This document shows, in pieces, positions 1 through 7,446 of a stretch of DNA of 41,870 nt. Both the position numbers and the translations under genes were made by a program. How positions within the stretch are numbered: position 1 is the first letter of the stretch; each line of letters opens with the position of its first letter. The stretch is from the NCBI GenBank assembly GCA_002890675.1, contig PEFW01000023.1, positions 1-41,870 of the forward strand. The letters run 5' to 3'. The notes under the pieces are model-generated. The model saw only the letters and a program-made list of their open reading frames with translations. It was not told where the DNA came from and did no database searches. This DNA is from Candidatus Methylaffinis lahnbergensis (GTDB taxonomy: Bacteria > Pseudomonadota > Alphaproteobacteria > Rhizobiales > Beijerinckiaceae).

Positions 1-2
1 CC

Positions 3-650
3 GGCACGCTGCCTTTTGCTTTCGAGCAAGGGATGTCGTTCGAGCGCTATGTCGATTACGCGCTTTCGGTGCCGATGTATTTCGTCAAGCGCGGCGAGAT
101 TTATCACGACGTGGCCGGCGCCGATTTTCGCGATTTTTTGCAGGGGAGGCTCGCGCAGCTTCCGGGCGAGCAGGCGACGCTCGCCGATTGGGCCAATCAC
201 CTTACCACCATTTTTCCGGAAGTGCGCCTAAAACGCTATCTCGAAATGCGCGGGGCCGACGCCGGACCAAGGCCCTTCCTTCCAGCACTTCCGGCGTTTT
301 TCACGGGGCTCCTCTACGCGCCGTCTTCGCTCGACGCGGCCTTCGATCTCGTCAAGAACTGGAGCGCCGAGGCGCGGGAAAACTTGCGCAATGATGTTCC
401 GCGCCTCGGCCTTGCGGCGGCGATCCACGGGCGGGGCCTGCGCGAGGTCGCGGCCGAAGCTTTGCGCATTGCCCGCATGGGTCTCGCCAAACGCAACCGG
501 CGCAATGCCGGGGGTTTCGACGAAACAATGTTTCTCGCTCCCCTCGACGCGGTCCTCGCGGAAGGCAGCGAAGCCGAGCGGCTGATCGCGAAGTTCAAAA
601 CGCAATGGGCCGGAAGCGTCGCGCCTTGCTTCGAGGAATGCGTGTATTGA
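3..650 (+). CDS. gshA: Glutamate-cysteine ligase, plant/alphaproteobacterial type, C-terminal part (5' end outside window)
   Basis: The enzyme makes gamma-glutamylcysteine from glutamate and cysteine with ATP, the first step of glutathione synthesis in the cytoplasm. The frame is open from the left edge, so only about 215 C-terminal residues are visible. The reading begins GTLPFAFEQGMSFERYVDYA and is followed by VPMYFVKR and the block RYLEMRGADAGP, which is characteristic of the GCS2 family found in plants and alphaproteobacteria rather than the enterobacterial GshA type. The reading ends normally at TGA. An internal ATG at 33 is not the start, because family homology continues upstream of it. 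Identification is confident from the motifs. The N-terminal half cannot be checked. Confidence 0.88.
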   Translation, partial: GTLPFAFEQGMSFERYVDYALSVPMYFVKRGEIYHDVAGADFRDFLQGRLAQLPGEQATLADWANHLTTIFPEVRLKRYLEMRGADAGPRPFLPALPAFFTGLLYAPSSLDAAFDLVKNWSAEARENLRNDVPRLGLAAAIHGRGLREVAAEALRIARMGLAKRNRRNAGGFDETMFLAPLDAVLAEGSEAERLIAKFKTQWAGSVAPCFEECVY

Positions 651-986
651 AGCCTTAAATCCCTATCTCACACCAACATCATATGGAGGAAGCAAGATGG
701 CAAGCCAAGTTCCGAAGGCGACATCGTCCTCGACCACGTCACCGAACTCGCGCCGGGTCAGCCTCCGCCAAACGGCTCACGCCCGAAGCGGCCGGCATTG
801 CCTATCCCCATTATTTAGGGGATCTCCTGCACTCCCATTTACAGGTGAAGAACCGCCATCGTTGATGAATTGGGAATTTGGCGCCGGACCAACGATGGCA
901 GCCCGCCGAACGAGGCCAAAAACACCAATCCGCGCGCAGATGATCGCTGGCGGGCAAAGCGGAGAGTGAATTCACCGAGATAGCAA
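651..986. other. Intergenic stretch with a possible degenerate small ORF
   Basis: This 336-bp stretch has no gene I can support. An ATG at 697 follows a strong Shine-Dalgarno-like GGAGGAAGC and opens a 90-codon frame to 969. The translation is Ser/Arg/Pro-rich and not protein-like. After MASQVPK, a one-base shift gives the more protein-like reading GDIVLDHVTELAPGQ, which soon degenerates. A decayed short gene is possible. No tRNA or strong terminator was seen. Confidence 0.3.
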
Positions 987-1304
987 TCAAGATGCCGGCG
1001 CTGGATGCCGCCTTAGCGAGTGCCTATCAGCCACCGTTTCGGCAGCGAAGAGGCGATAGGGACTAGCGGCGAGGCCTGAGAGGGAGGTATCGTCATCCGG
1101 TGGCGAAGGCCGGAGGATTAGCCACGCGCTAAGCATGATTAACGCCACGCACCCGAGTGGCAAAAATATGTTGCGAACGCGTCGCACGATATTCACGAGT
1201 TCCAGATCGGAGACGGGCTCTCGCGCGCGCATCATAAAGTATGTGAGCAAACCCGCGAGGCCAATAACCCCAGGCGCCAACTTCAAGAAGAGCATCACGT
1301 CCAT
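987..1304 (-). CDS. Small predicted membrane protein, function unknown
   Basis: This is a 105-residue protein if started at MDVMLFLKLAPG. A longer reading from 1349 adds 15 unconvincing residues. Two hydrophobic stretches are visible: about residues 4-25 (LFLKLAPGVIGLAGLLTYFM) and about 45-65 (IFLPLGCVALIMLSAWLILR). They are joined by a charged loop (REPVSDLELVNIVRRVR), which suggests a two-helix inner-membrane protein with a soluble tail. The last 25 residues are Arg/His-rich and may not be under selection. No family is recognised. It lies upstream of the - strand nagZ/cbt genes in transcription terms only by strand and is separated from them by nagZ's end, so no operon is implied. Confidence 0.45.
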   Translation of the reverse strand: MDVMLFLKLAPGVIGLAGLLTYFMMRAREPVSDLELVNIVRRVRNIFLPLGCVALIMLSAWLILRPSPPDDDTSLSGLAASPYRLFAAETVADRHSLRRHPAPAS

Positions 1305-1480
1305 GAAGCATGATTCCAAAATCGAAAAGTCATGAGTAGACTTAATCACGGCCGCCTAGCCGAAGATCATACTTTTCTTTTTGGGAGCCGTCCATGGCTT
1401 CGCGGCCTTCGAGGGGCGCGCCCGGGAGGTCACAACGACAAAATCTCGCGCTTCTTCTCGCGGACGAAGGGAAGGCCGCG

Positions 1481-2578
1481 CTAGACGACCTCGACGGTCG
1501 CGGCGTCGTAGAGCGCCGCGGCGTTGGCATGGGCGCGGAACACGCTTTCCGGCAAAAGTTCTACTTCGTTGCTTGGCACCCGCGCGAGCAGGTTTTCGAT
1601 GCGTGCCCGCGAGCGCGCCAAAAGCCCAGAGTCCAAGCGGCCTTCCTCTATCGCCGCAAGAATCGCTTGCGCAAAACCTCTGGCGCGGCCGGTGCCGGTG
1701 AATTGCGCGCAGACCATCACCATGTCGCAGCCGGATTCGATCAAGTTCACCGCAGAGTCCGGACTATCGAAAAGCCCTTTCATCGCGCCCATGCCGATAT
1801 CGTCGGAGATGGCTACGCCCGCAAAACCAAGTTCCTCGCGCAAAATCCCGGTCGCGAAACGGCGCGAGAGCGCGACCGGCGCATCCGGATCGACGGCGGG
1901 ATAGAGAATATGCGCCAACAGGATCATGGAAAGCCCCGCGTCGATCGCGGCGGCGAAAGGTTTGAGCTCCCGTGCGCGCAACGCATCGAGGCCGAGCGTC
2001 TGCGAGGGCAAGCCAAGATGGGAGTCGATGCTGGTATCGCCATGCCCAGGAAAATGCTTGCCGCAGGCGATGATTTTTTCCGCCTGCATGGTCTGCATGA
2101 AAGGCAGCGCCGCCGCGATCACGGAATCCGCCGTTTTCCCAAAAGCGCGTTCGCCGATCACCGGATTTTTGGGGTTGGTGTGAATGTCGAGCACCGGAGC
2201 GAAGTCGAGGTTGACGCCGAGCGAGGCAAGTTCGCGGCCCATCGCGCGGCCCACTTCCGCGGCTTGCCCCGCCCATCGCGCGGCATAGGCGAAGCGCGTG
2301 ATGGGCGGCGGCGTCCGGCACACCCGGCCCCCTTCGTGGTCGATGGCGATGAACATGCGCTCGCGCCCGGTTGCCGCACGAATATCGGCAATTAGCCGCG
2401 CGTGGCTCTCAAGCCAGGTTTTGTAGGGAAGATCATGGCGGAAATTGCTCTTGAAGAGAATGACGCCGGCGGGGCGCAAATCGCCAAGGAGCGCGCGGTC
2501 GTGGTCGTCGAGGACCGGCGACGGCCGAAGGCCAATCAGAAAATGATCGCCGGCGGAGGCGATTTTTCCGCGGAGCAT
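1481..2578 (-). CDS. nagZ: Beta-N-acetylhexosaminidase (glycoside hydrolase family 3)
   Basis: NagZ removes N-acetylglucosamine from anhydromuropeptides in the cytoplasm during peptidoglycan recycling, and its product feeds beta-lactamase regulation in some bacteria. The 365-residue reading starts at MLRGKIASAGDHFLIG. The frame is open upstream to 2746, but that part overlaps cbtA and is not protein-like. Visible GH3 motifs are IDHEGGRV, LGVNLDFAPVLDIH, the catalytic-loop KHFPGHGDTSIDSH (general acid His) and AISDDIGMGAM, which contains the nucleophile Asp. The length is close to other single-domain NagZ proteins. It lies 51 bp downstream of cbtA on the same strand, so cotranscription is possible, although the functions are unrelated. 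Confidence 0.93.
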   Translation of the reverse strand: MLRGKIASAGDHFLIGLRPSPVLDDHDRALLGDLRPAGVILFKSNFRHDLPYKTWLESHARLIADIRAATGRERMFIAIDHEGGRVCRTPPPITRFAYAARWAGQAAEVGRAMGRELASLGVNLDFAPVLDIHTNPKNPVIGERAFGKTADSVIAAALPFMQTMQAEKIIACGKHFPGHGDTSIDSHLGLPSQTLGLDALRARELKPFAAAIDAGLSMILLAHILYPAVDPDAPVALSRRFATGILREELGFAGVAISDDIGMGAMKGLFDSPDSAVNLIESGCDMVMVCAQFTGTGRARGFAQAILAAIEEGRLDSGLLARSRARIENLLARVPSNEVELLPESVFRAHANAAALYDAATVEVV

Positions 2579-2628
2579 GCGGCGTTCATCCCATTTGATT
2601 GTGCAAGCAAGTTTATTGCCGCGGAAGG

Positions 2629-3354
2629 TTAAGAGCGGCCGGGCTTCCCGCCGGCAAGCCAAATTTGGGTTATGCCGCCAAAGGTTAGCCCGAGCGCAGC
2701 CCACAAGACCACGCGCGCGCCGATGGACGCGAGGCGAAAATTCCACAAGACGCTCGCCGGAAAATTGCCTGGAACTTCATCGACGGGCGGCAGCGCCAGG
2801 GCAGCCAAGCCCGCCACCGCGACGAAGACGGTGGCAGAAACAAGCGCGCCGTTCCACGAGCCGAGCCTCGCCGCGAGTGGTGGGGCGAGCGTCGCGGCGA
2901 GGACCATCGCCAGGAGGGAAACCGCAAGCATGGCAAAATAAAGCGCAGTGCGCGCGCCGATCGTTTCCGGTGCGCCAATCGCAGGCGGATTGGCCGGATA
3001 TTTCAGCTCCGGCACGAGCCCCAGTGCAATGAAGCCGGCCAACGCCAGCAAGGCCGAGAGGGCTTGCGGATCGCAACAATTTACCCGCCCATAAGCGAGC
3101 GCGAAAACCAAGCTGAACAGGCCGCCGGTGGCGGCGCCATAGACAATATAGGCGGTCAAGAGTCCGGCGCCGCGCTGCACGCTCCGGGTTACGATTTCAG
3201 GCTCGGACGGTTGCGCGGCTGCCCGCTCCATGGCGGTCTCGAAGGCAATCGCGCGTTCAATCGAAGGCTCGCCCGCGAGAAATGAAAAGCCTGCCGCGAG
3301 AAGACCCGCGAGGATGCCGGCGAGCAGACCGCGCAGAAGTATACCGCTGACCAC
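2629..3354 (-). CDS. cbtA: CbtA, cobalt transporter membrane subunit
   Basis: CbtA is a predicted inner-membrane cobalt importer component that works with the small protein CbtB, usually under vitamin B12 control. The 241-residue product has a GTG start preceded by GGGGCAGG. It has about five hydrophobic segments: the N-terminal GILLRGLLAGILAGLLAAG, one near residues 65-88, then FIALGLVPELKYPANPPAIG, LYFAMLAVSLLAMVLAATL and a C-terminal pair. The VPELKYPANPPAIGAPETIG loop is a hallmark of the family. The start is 12 bp after the cbtB stop, so the pair is an operon. Confidence in the family is good. The substrate is inferred from family assignment, not shown. Confidence 0.88.
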   Translation of the reverse strand: MVSGILLRGLLAGILAGLLAAGFSFLAGEPSIERAIAFETAMERAAAQPSEPEIVTRSVQRGAGLLTAYIVYGAATGGLFSLVFALAYGRVNCCDPQALSALLALAGFIALGLVPELKYPANPPAIGAPETIGARTALYFAMLAVSLLAMVLAATLAPPLAARLGSWNGALVSATVFVAVAGLAALALPPVDEVPGNFPASVLWNFRLASIGARVVLWAALGLTFGGITQIWLAGGKPGRS

Positions 3355-3366
3355 GCGCCTGCCCCT

Positions 3367-3576
3367 TTAATGACATGGGAAGGCCAGGAGATGGCGCCCG
3401 TCATGCACAAATTCATGGACGTAATGGCCGGCGATTAGCGCCGTCGCGCCTTGCTCGGCCCCGATGAAATAGATCAAGAGGAGCGCGAGAACTCCCGCGA
3501 AAGCTGCCCAAGGGAGAATTTCGCGGATAGGGATGGGAACCGGCCGGATTGCCGGAGCATGTATGAATCCGTTCAT
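3367..3576 (-). CDS. cbtB: CbtB, small histidine-rich cobalt transport subunit
   Basis: This is a 69-residue protein with one transmembrane helix (EILPWAAFAGVLALLLIYFI) and the diagnostic C-terminal metal-binding motif HYVHEFVHDGRHLLAFPCH. I chose the ATG at 3576 because GGCAGGA sits just upstream and because the extra 43 residues of the longer frame are the translation of a promoter-like repeat. It is immediately upstream of cbtA. CbtB is thought to bind cobalt at its His-rich end for delivery to the CbtA channel. That is family knowledge, and only the motif is seen here. Confidence 0.88.
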   Translation of the reverse strand: MNGFIHAPAIRPVPIPIREILPWAAFAGVLALLLIYFIGAEQGATALIAGHYVHEFVHDGRHLLAFPCH

Positions 3577-3652
3577 GTCCTGCCTTACAAGGTGTCCCGA
3601 CTCCGCGCGCCGCCGGGGAAAGGAAGCCCGCGAGTCCAACGAGGATGCGGGC
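3577..3652 (-). promoter_or_regulatory. cbtBA leader; possible truncated cobalamin-responsive element
   Basis: The leader between the presumed -10 box and the cbtB start is about 75 nt. It contains GCCCGC...GCGGGC, a perfect 6-bp stem with a 15-nt loop, and near its end (3590-3604) GAGTCGGGACACCTT. That sequence resembles the B12 box AGCCAGGAGACCTGCC at about 11-12 of 16 positions. Cobalamin riboswitches are common before cbtBA, but a normal one is over 100-200 nt long and the central core boxes are not seen. This could be a shortened relic or chance. Confidence 0.25.
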
Positions 3653-3683
3653 ACCCTAGGGGCCGCTGAACTCTCTGTCAACG
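3651..3683. repeat. Direct repeat copy 1 (promoter-like module)
   Basis: These 33 bp match 6021-6053 with two mismatches, in the same orientation. Weaker similarity extends on the low-coordinate side (GGGAAAG...CCGCGAG) and a few bases beyond the other end (AGCCT). The two copies bracket the ABC transporter gene. Confidence 0.75.
3653..3681 (-). promoter_or_regulatory. Predicted sigma70-type promoter of cbtBA
   Basis: On the - strand, TTGACA (3676-3681) is a perfect -35 box. It is followed after exactly 17 bp by TAGGGT (3653-3658) as a -10 box, about 76 bp before the cbtB ATG. The same arrangement recurs in the repeat copy at 6021-6053, including the 17-bp spacer, which supports this being a conserved promoter module. 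Confidence 0.55.
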
Positions 3684-4074
3684 CCGCGGGAGCCTCGGGT
3701 CGCATGCGAGATTCTTGTTGCCTTGCGGGCCGAACTCATTTATGAGGGCGACCATCTCCGCGGAAGGTGTTTCCTGCGGAGCGTATTTTGGGCATAGGTG
3801 GCGCGAGGAGGGGTGGATGGATCTATTTCAGCCGAACCCCCGGTCCATGGCGCTCGCTTGCTCGCCAGGATTCGGCGCGCGCCCAAGACGGCCCCTTCAC
3901 GGGTCGAGCACGATCTGACCGGACCCGGCAAGGCCTGACGGCGCTCTCCGGCGCCGCATCCGCGGTCGCTGCATTTCAGCTTTTCACGGCCCGCCTCGCT
4001 CCTTGTGTGGTGCGTTTCCATCGCAACCGCTTGGAGAGCCCCGATTCGCCGTGACCTTTCCTGGAAAACGAGCC
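3684..4074. other. Intergenic region before ABC exporter
   Basis: This is about 390 bp without a supportable gene. Short open frames on both strands have Arg/Pro-rich, shadow-like translations. The ABC gene's ribosome-binding region (TGGAAAACGAGCC) lies at the end. No clear promoter or terminator was identified. Confidence 0.4.
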
Positions 4075-6039
4075 ATGTTCCGCTTCTTCGCGACCCAAAT
4101 CGATCCCTTCCGAAGGCATGACCAATCGATGCCGCCGGCAAATCTGCAGGCCTTCTATTGGCGCTATTGCCGGCAAGTGTGGCCTCTTCTTGCTTGCCTG
4201 ATGGCGAGCGGCCTCGTTACCTCGCTGATCGAGGTGTCGATGCTGCGCTATATCGGCTCGCTCGTCGATTTGCTGCAGGCGACGAGCCCGGAGCGCGTCC
4301 TTCAGGATTACGGCCCGAGCTTTCTGTGGATTGGCTTCGTGATTCTGGTGGCACGGCCGCTCGCGGGCTTAACGCATGATCTCCTCACCCTCCAGGCGAT
4401 CGCGCCAGGCTTGACGAACCTCGTCCGCTGGCAGACGCATCGTTTCGTGCTGCGCCAGTCGATCAGTTTCTTCGCCAATGATTTTGCCGGCCGCATCGCC
4501 TCGAAGATCATCCAGACCGGCCCGTCCTTGCGCGAATCCGTCGTGCAGATCATCGACGCGGTCTGGTTCGTGACCATGTTCGCGGTGAGCGCGCTCGTCA
4601 TCTTCGCGCAGGCCGATTGGCGCCTCGCCTGCCCACTGGCGCTGTGGATCCTCGCCTATGTGGCGACCTTGCGCCATTTCGTGCCGCAGATCCGTAACCG
4701 GTCCGCGGTGATGTCGGAGGTGCGCTCCGTCCTCACCGGCCGCATCGTGGATAGTTACACCAACATCCAGACGGTGAAGCTCTTCGCCTCTCCGGAGCGC
4801 GAGGACGACTATGCCCGCGCCTCGCTGGCCGAGCACACCGCGACTTTCCTGAGCGAGACGCGGCTGATCACCCTGATGAACGCGACAGTGACCATCCTGA
4901 ACAGCATCCTCATCATGGGCACGGGCAGCCTCGCCGTGTGGCTCTGGCTGAACGGCGCGGTGACGCTCGGCGCGATTGCCCTGGCCTCCGGCCTCGCCAT
5001 TCGCATCTCCAACATGTCGGGCTGGATCATGTGGGAGGCGATCGGCATCTTTGAGAATATGGGCACTGTGCAGGAGGGCATGGGGACGATCGCGCGGCCG
5101 CATTCGCTCGTCGATCGTCCTGCGGCGCCCGCGCTCAAGGCCTCGCGCGGCGCCATCCGCTTCGAGAATGTGCGCTTTCACTACGGCAAGGCGGCGGGCG
5201 TGATCGACAATCTCAGCTTCGCGATCGAGCCTGGCGAGAAGGTCGGGCTGGTGGGGCGCTCGGGCGCTGGCAAGTCGACGCTCGTCCAGCTCCTCATGCG
5301 CTTCTACGATGTCGAGGGCGGCAGGATCTTGATCGATGGACAGGATGTCGCCGCGGTCACGCAGGACAGCCTGCGCAGCCAGATCGGCATGGTGACGCAG
5401 GATACATCGCTGCTGCACCGCTCCGTGGCCGAGAATATCCGCTACGGGCGCCCCGATGCGCCGATGGAGGAGATCGTCGCGGCGGCAAAGCGGGCGCATG
5501 CCCATGAATTCGTGCTCGGCCTCAGCGATCCGCACGGGCGCGCCGGCTACGCCGCCTATGTTGGGGAAAGAGGGGTGAAGCTGTCGGGTGGGCAGCGCCA
5601 GCGCGTCGCCATCGCGCGGGTGCTCTTGAAGAACGCGCCGATCCTAGTCCTCGACGAGGCGACCGCGGCACTCGATTCGGAGGTCGAGGCCGCGATCCAG
5701 GAGAGCCTCTACGCGCTGATGGAGGGCAAGACGGTGATCGCGATCGCCCATCGGCTTTCGACCATCGCGGCGATGGACCGGCTGATCGTGCTCGACAAGG
5801 GCCGCATCGCGGAGGCGGGCACGCATGGCGAGCTTCTGACGCGCGACGGCATCTACGCGTCCCTGTGGCGGCGCCAATCGGGCGGGTTCCTCGAATTGGA
5901 TGGGGTGCGAGGCGCGTCGGCCGGTCGTGCCATCCCCATCGTGCCCGGCCCCGCCCGCCGCGGTCGCGGCGACGCTGCGCCGTTCGGGAAAGTAGGCCGC
6001 GAGGAGGATGTGGGAAAGTCGCACCCTAGGGTCCGCTGA
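4075..6039 (+). CDS. ABC exporter, fused permease and ATPase (MsbA/multidrug type)
   Basis: This is a 654-residue half-transporter that as a dimer would export a lipid, drug or peptide across the inner membrane. The ATG at 4075 gives MFRFFATQIDPF, a start typical of this alphaproteobacterial subfamily. The frame is open further upstream but lacks support. The N-terminal transmembrane domain covers about residues 25-320. The nucleotide-binding domain follows, with Walker A GRSGAGKST (Lys400), signature LSGGQ (503-507), Walker B LVLDEATAALD (Asp527, Glu528) and H-loop His559. All catalytic residues are intact. The last dozen codons run into the direct repeat at 6021, so the original C-terminus may have been replaced by repeat sequence. 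The substrate cannot be predicted. Confidence 0.9.
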   Translation: MFRFFATQIDPFRRHDQSMPPANLQAFYWRYCRQVWPLLACLMASGLVTSLIEVSMLRYIGSLVDLLQATSPERVLQDYGPSFLWIGFVILVARPLAGLTHDLLTLQAIAPGLTNLVRWQTHRFVLRQSISFFANDFAGRIASKIIQTGPSLRESVVQIIDAVWFVTMFAVSALVIFAQADWRLACPLALWILAYVATLRHFVPQIRNRSAVMSEVRSVLTGRIVDSYTNIQTVKLFASPEREDDYARASLAEHTATFLSETRLITLMNATVTILNSILIMGTGSLAVWLWLNGAVTLGAIALASGLAIRISNMSGWIMWEAIGIFENMGTVQEGMGTIARPHSLVDRPAAPALKASRGAIRFENVRFHYGKAAGVIDNLSFAIEPGEKVGLVGRSGAGKSTLVQLLMRFYDVEGGRILIDGQDVAAVTQDSLRSQIGMVTQDTSLLHRSVAENIRYGRPDAPMEEIVAAAKRAHAHEFVLGLSDPHGRAGYAAYVGERGVKLSGGQRQRVAIARVLLKNAPILVLDEATAALDSEVEAAIQESLYALMEGKTVIAIAHRLSTIAAMDRLIVLDKGRIAEAGTHGELLTRDGIYASLWRRQSGGFLELDGVRGASAGRAIPIVPGPARRGRGDAAPFGKVGREEDVGKSHPRVR

Positions 6040-6053
6040 ACTTTCTGTCAACG
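6021..6053. repeat. Direct repeat copy 2 (promoter-like module)
   Basis: This is the second copy of the module at 3651-3683. It overlaps the last 19 bp of the ABC exporter gene. Its TTGACA/TAGGGT pair, again with 17-bp spacing (6046-6051 and 6023-6028), points on the - strand into the ABC gene, where it would give an antisense transcript. Confidence 0.75.
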
Positions 6054-6261
6054 AGGCGAGAGCCTGGGCGGAGGTTGGGTGCAAGCAACCGGCGCCAGGG
6101 GCAACCCAGATCATGCTTCAATTGTCCGCGTCGCGGCGGTCGTGTAAAATGACAGCGGCGAAGTCCACCATAATTTTAGTGGCTTATCTGCCGGCTTAGG
6201 AATAAGCATCTCATTTAGCTATCGCGCGGCATTTGCCAACCCGCCGGCACCCGTCCATCGT

Positions 6262-7365
6262 ATGCATGCGAGCCGCATCAAAATTATATTTCACATTGGT
6301 CTTGAGAAGACCGGCACGACGTCTTTTCAGCGCTTTTGCACTCGTAATGCGCGCCGCCTTTTACAGCACAACGTATTATACCCAAAACGCTCGTCCGCGT
6401 TTTATGCGCTGAACCATGCTCCATTGACGGCAAGCTATCTACCCTCGGAAAGACCGGACGATTTCCATCTCCGGTCACCTATCGCGAATTCCGAGATGGT
6501 GAAATCCCTTAAAGAAGAAATCGAGGCTTCCAGCGTCGAGAAAGTGATTATTAGTTCGGAACATCTATCTTCCCGCTTCCGGCCTCCCCAGATCGAAAAG
6601 CTTGCTGAAGATTTCAACGCATATGAGTGCCATGTCGTTATCGCCTTGCGCGATCACTTGTCCCGGCTTTTTTCGTCTTACTCCACCCGCGTGATGAGTG
6701 GTTCGGACCAAACGCTCGACGAATTCGCCGAGATGGTTTTAGAGCCGGACAATCTCTACATTAGATATGCCGATATAATTCGAATGTGGGAGGCGTCGTT
6801 CGGCCGCGATCGTGTAATCGTATTCGATTACAATGAAGCATCGGATGTTATTTATTCTATTCTATCGAAAATTGGCTTAACCCAACTTAGAACTATACTA
6901 ACAGACGATCACAAATGCAATGCCTCGTTGGATGCAAATGTTACGGAGGCGTTACGGCTAATCAATATAGCTAATCAGAACGAAAGTGCGTACAGAAGTA
7001 AAATACCATATCTTGAATTCATAAAACTGCAGTATGTAAGATCGGTTTTGAGAAAGAAATTGCAAGCGCAGAGTCATGGCTCTCATTGGCGGTTGAGTGA
7101 GCCTTATCGCGAACAACTGCTTGACATCGCGGAGGCTGACGCAATTTGGCTAGCAAAAAACTACTCTATGCCGGTTAGTTTAATCAAGCCAGGAAGCTTG
7201 CCGGAAGCCGCTCCGGAGGAATTCCACCAGGATGTTGCAAAGCTTTTGGCTAAAACTTTGACCCAAACCATGTGCGATCGATGGAGCCTGTATCGCTTTG
7301 AAATGTTTTCACGTGCCGCCTTATTTTTGGTTTTGGAAAAAATGCGAAGTATCAGACGGCGTTAA
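6262..7365 (+). CDS. Sulfotransferase-like protein
   Basis: This is a 367-residue cytoplasmic protein. The N-terminal IIFHIGLEKTGTTSFQRF (residues 8-25) is the 5'-phosphosulfate-binding loop of PAPS-dependent sulfotransferases. ALRDHLSRLFSSYSTRV (about 128-144) matches the 3'-phosphate-binding region, with Arg130 and Ser134. The C-terminal half is less conserved. These enzymes transfer sulfate from PAPS to sugars, lipids or proteins, and cell-surface polysaccharides are common targets. The acceptor here is unknown. The gene is visibly richer in A and T than its neighbours, with codons such as ATA, AGA, TTA and AAT frequent, which suggests recent horizontal acquisition. No PAPS-synthesis gene is nearby. 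Confidence 0.72.
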   Translation: MHASRIKIIFHIGLEKTGTTSFQRFCTRNARRLLQHNVLYPKRSSAFYALNHAPLTASYLPSERPDDFHLRSPIANSEMVKSLKEEIEASSVEKVIISSEHLSSRFRPPQIEKLAEDFNAYECHVVIALRDHLSRLFSSYSTRVMSGSDQTLDEFAEMVLEPDNLYIRYADIIRMWEASFGRDRVIVFDYNEASDVIYSILSKIGLTQLRTILTDDHKCNASLDANVTEALRLINIANQNESAYRSKIPYLEFIKLQYVRSVLRKKLQAQSHGSHWRLSEPYREQLLDIAEADAIWLAKNYSMPVSLIKPGSLPEAAPEEFHQDVAKLLAKTLTQTMCDRWSLYRFEMFSRAALFLVLEKMRSIRRR

Positions 7366-7446
7366 TGCCGCCGGCCATCTCAGCCGGGGCAAGCGCGAGC
7401 TTAGGGGGCTTTCGCTGAGGGTCAGAAGACACCGGAAAGCACTCGG

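Noticed and set aside
1394..2395. 333-codon + strand open frame
   Set aside because: Antisense shadow of nagZ, with no protein-like features.
3903..3915. 13-mer GAGCACGATCTGA shared with about 34792
   Set aside because: Short match without extended similarity, explainable by chance or common codon context.
4369..5535. 388-codon - strand open frame across the ABC exporter
   Set aside because: The translation is His/Arg/Asp-rich, a typical antisense shadow of a high-GC gene, and the + strand gene has all ABC motifs.
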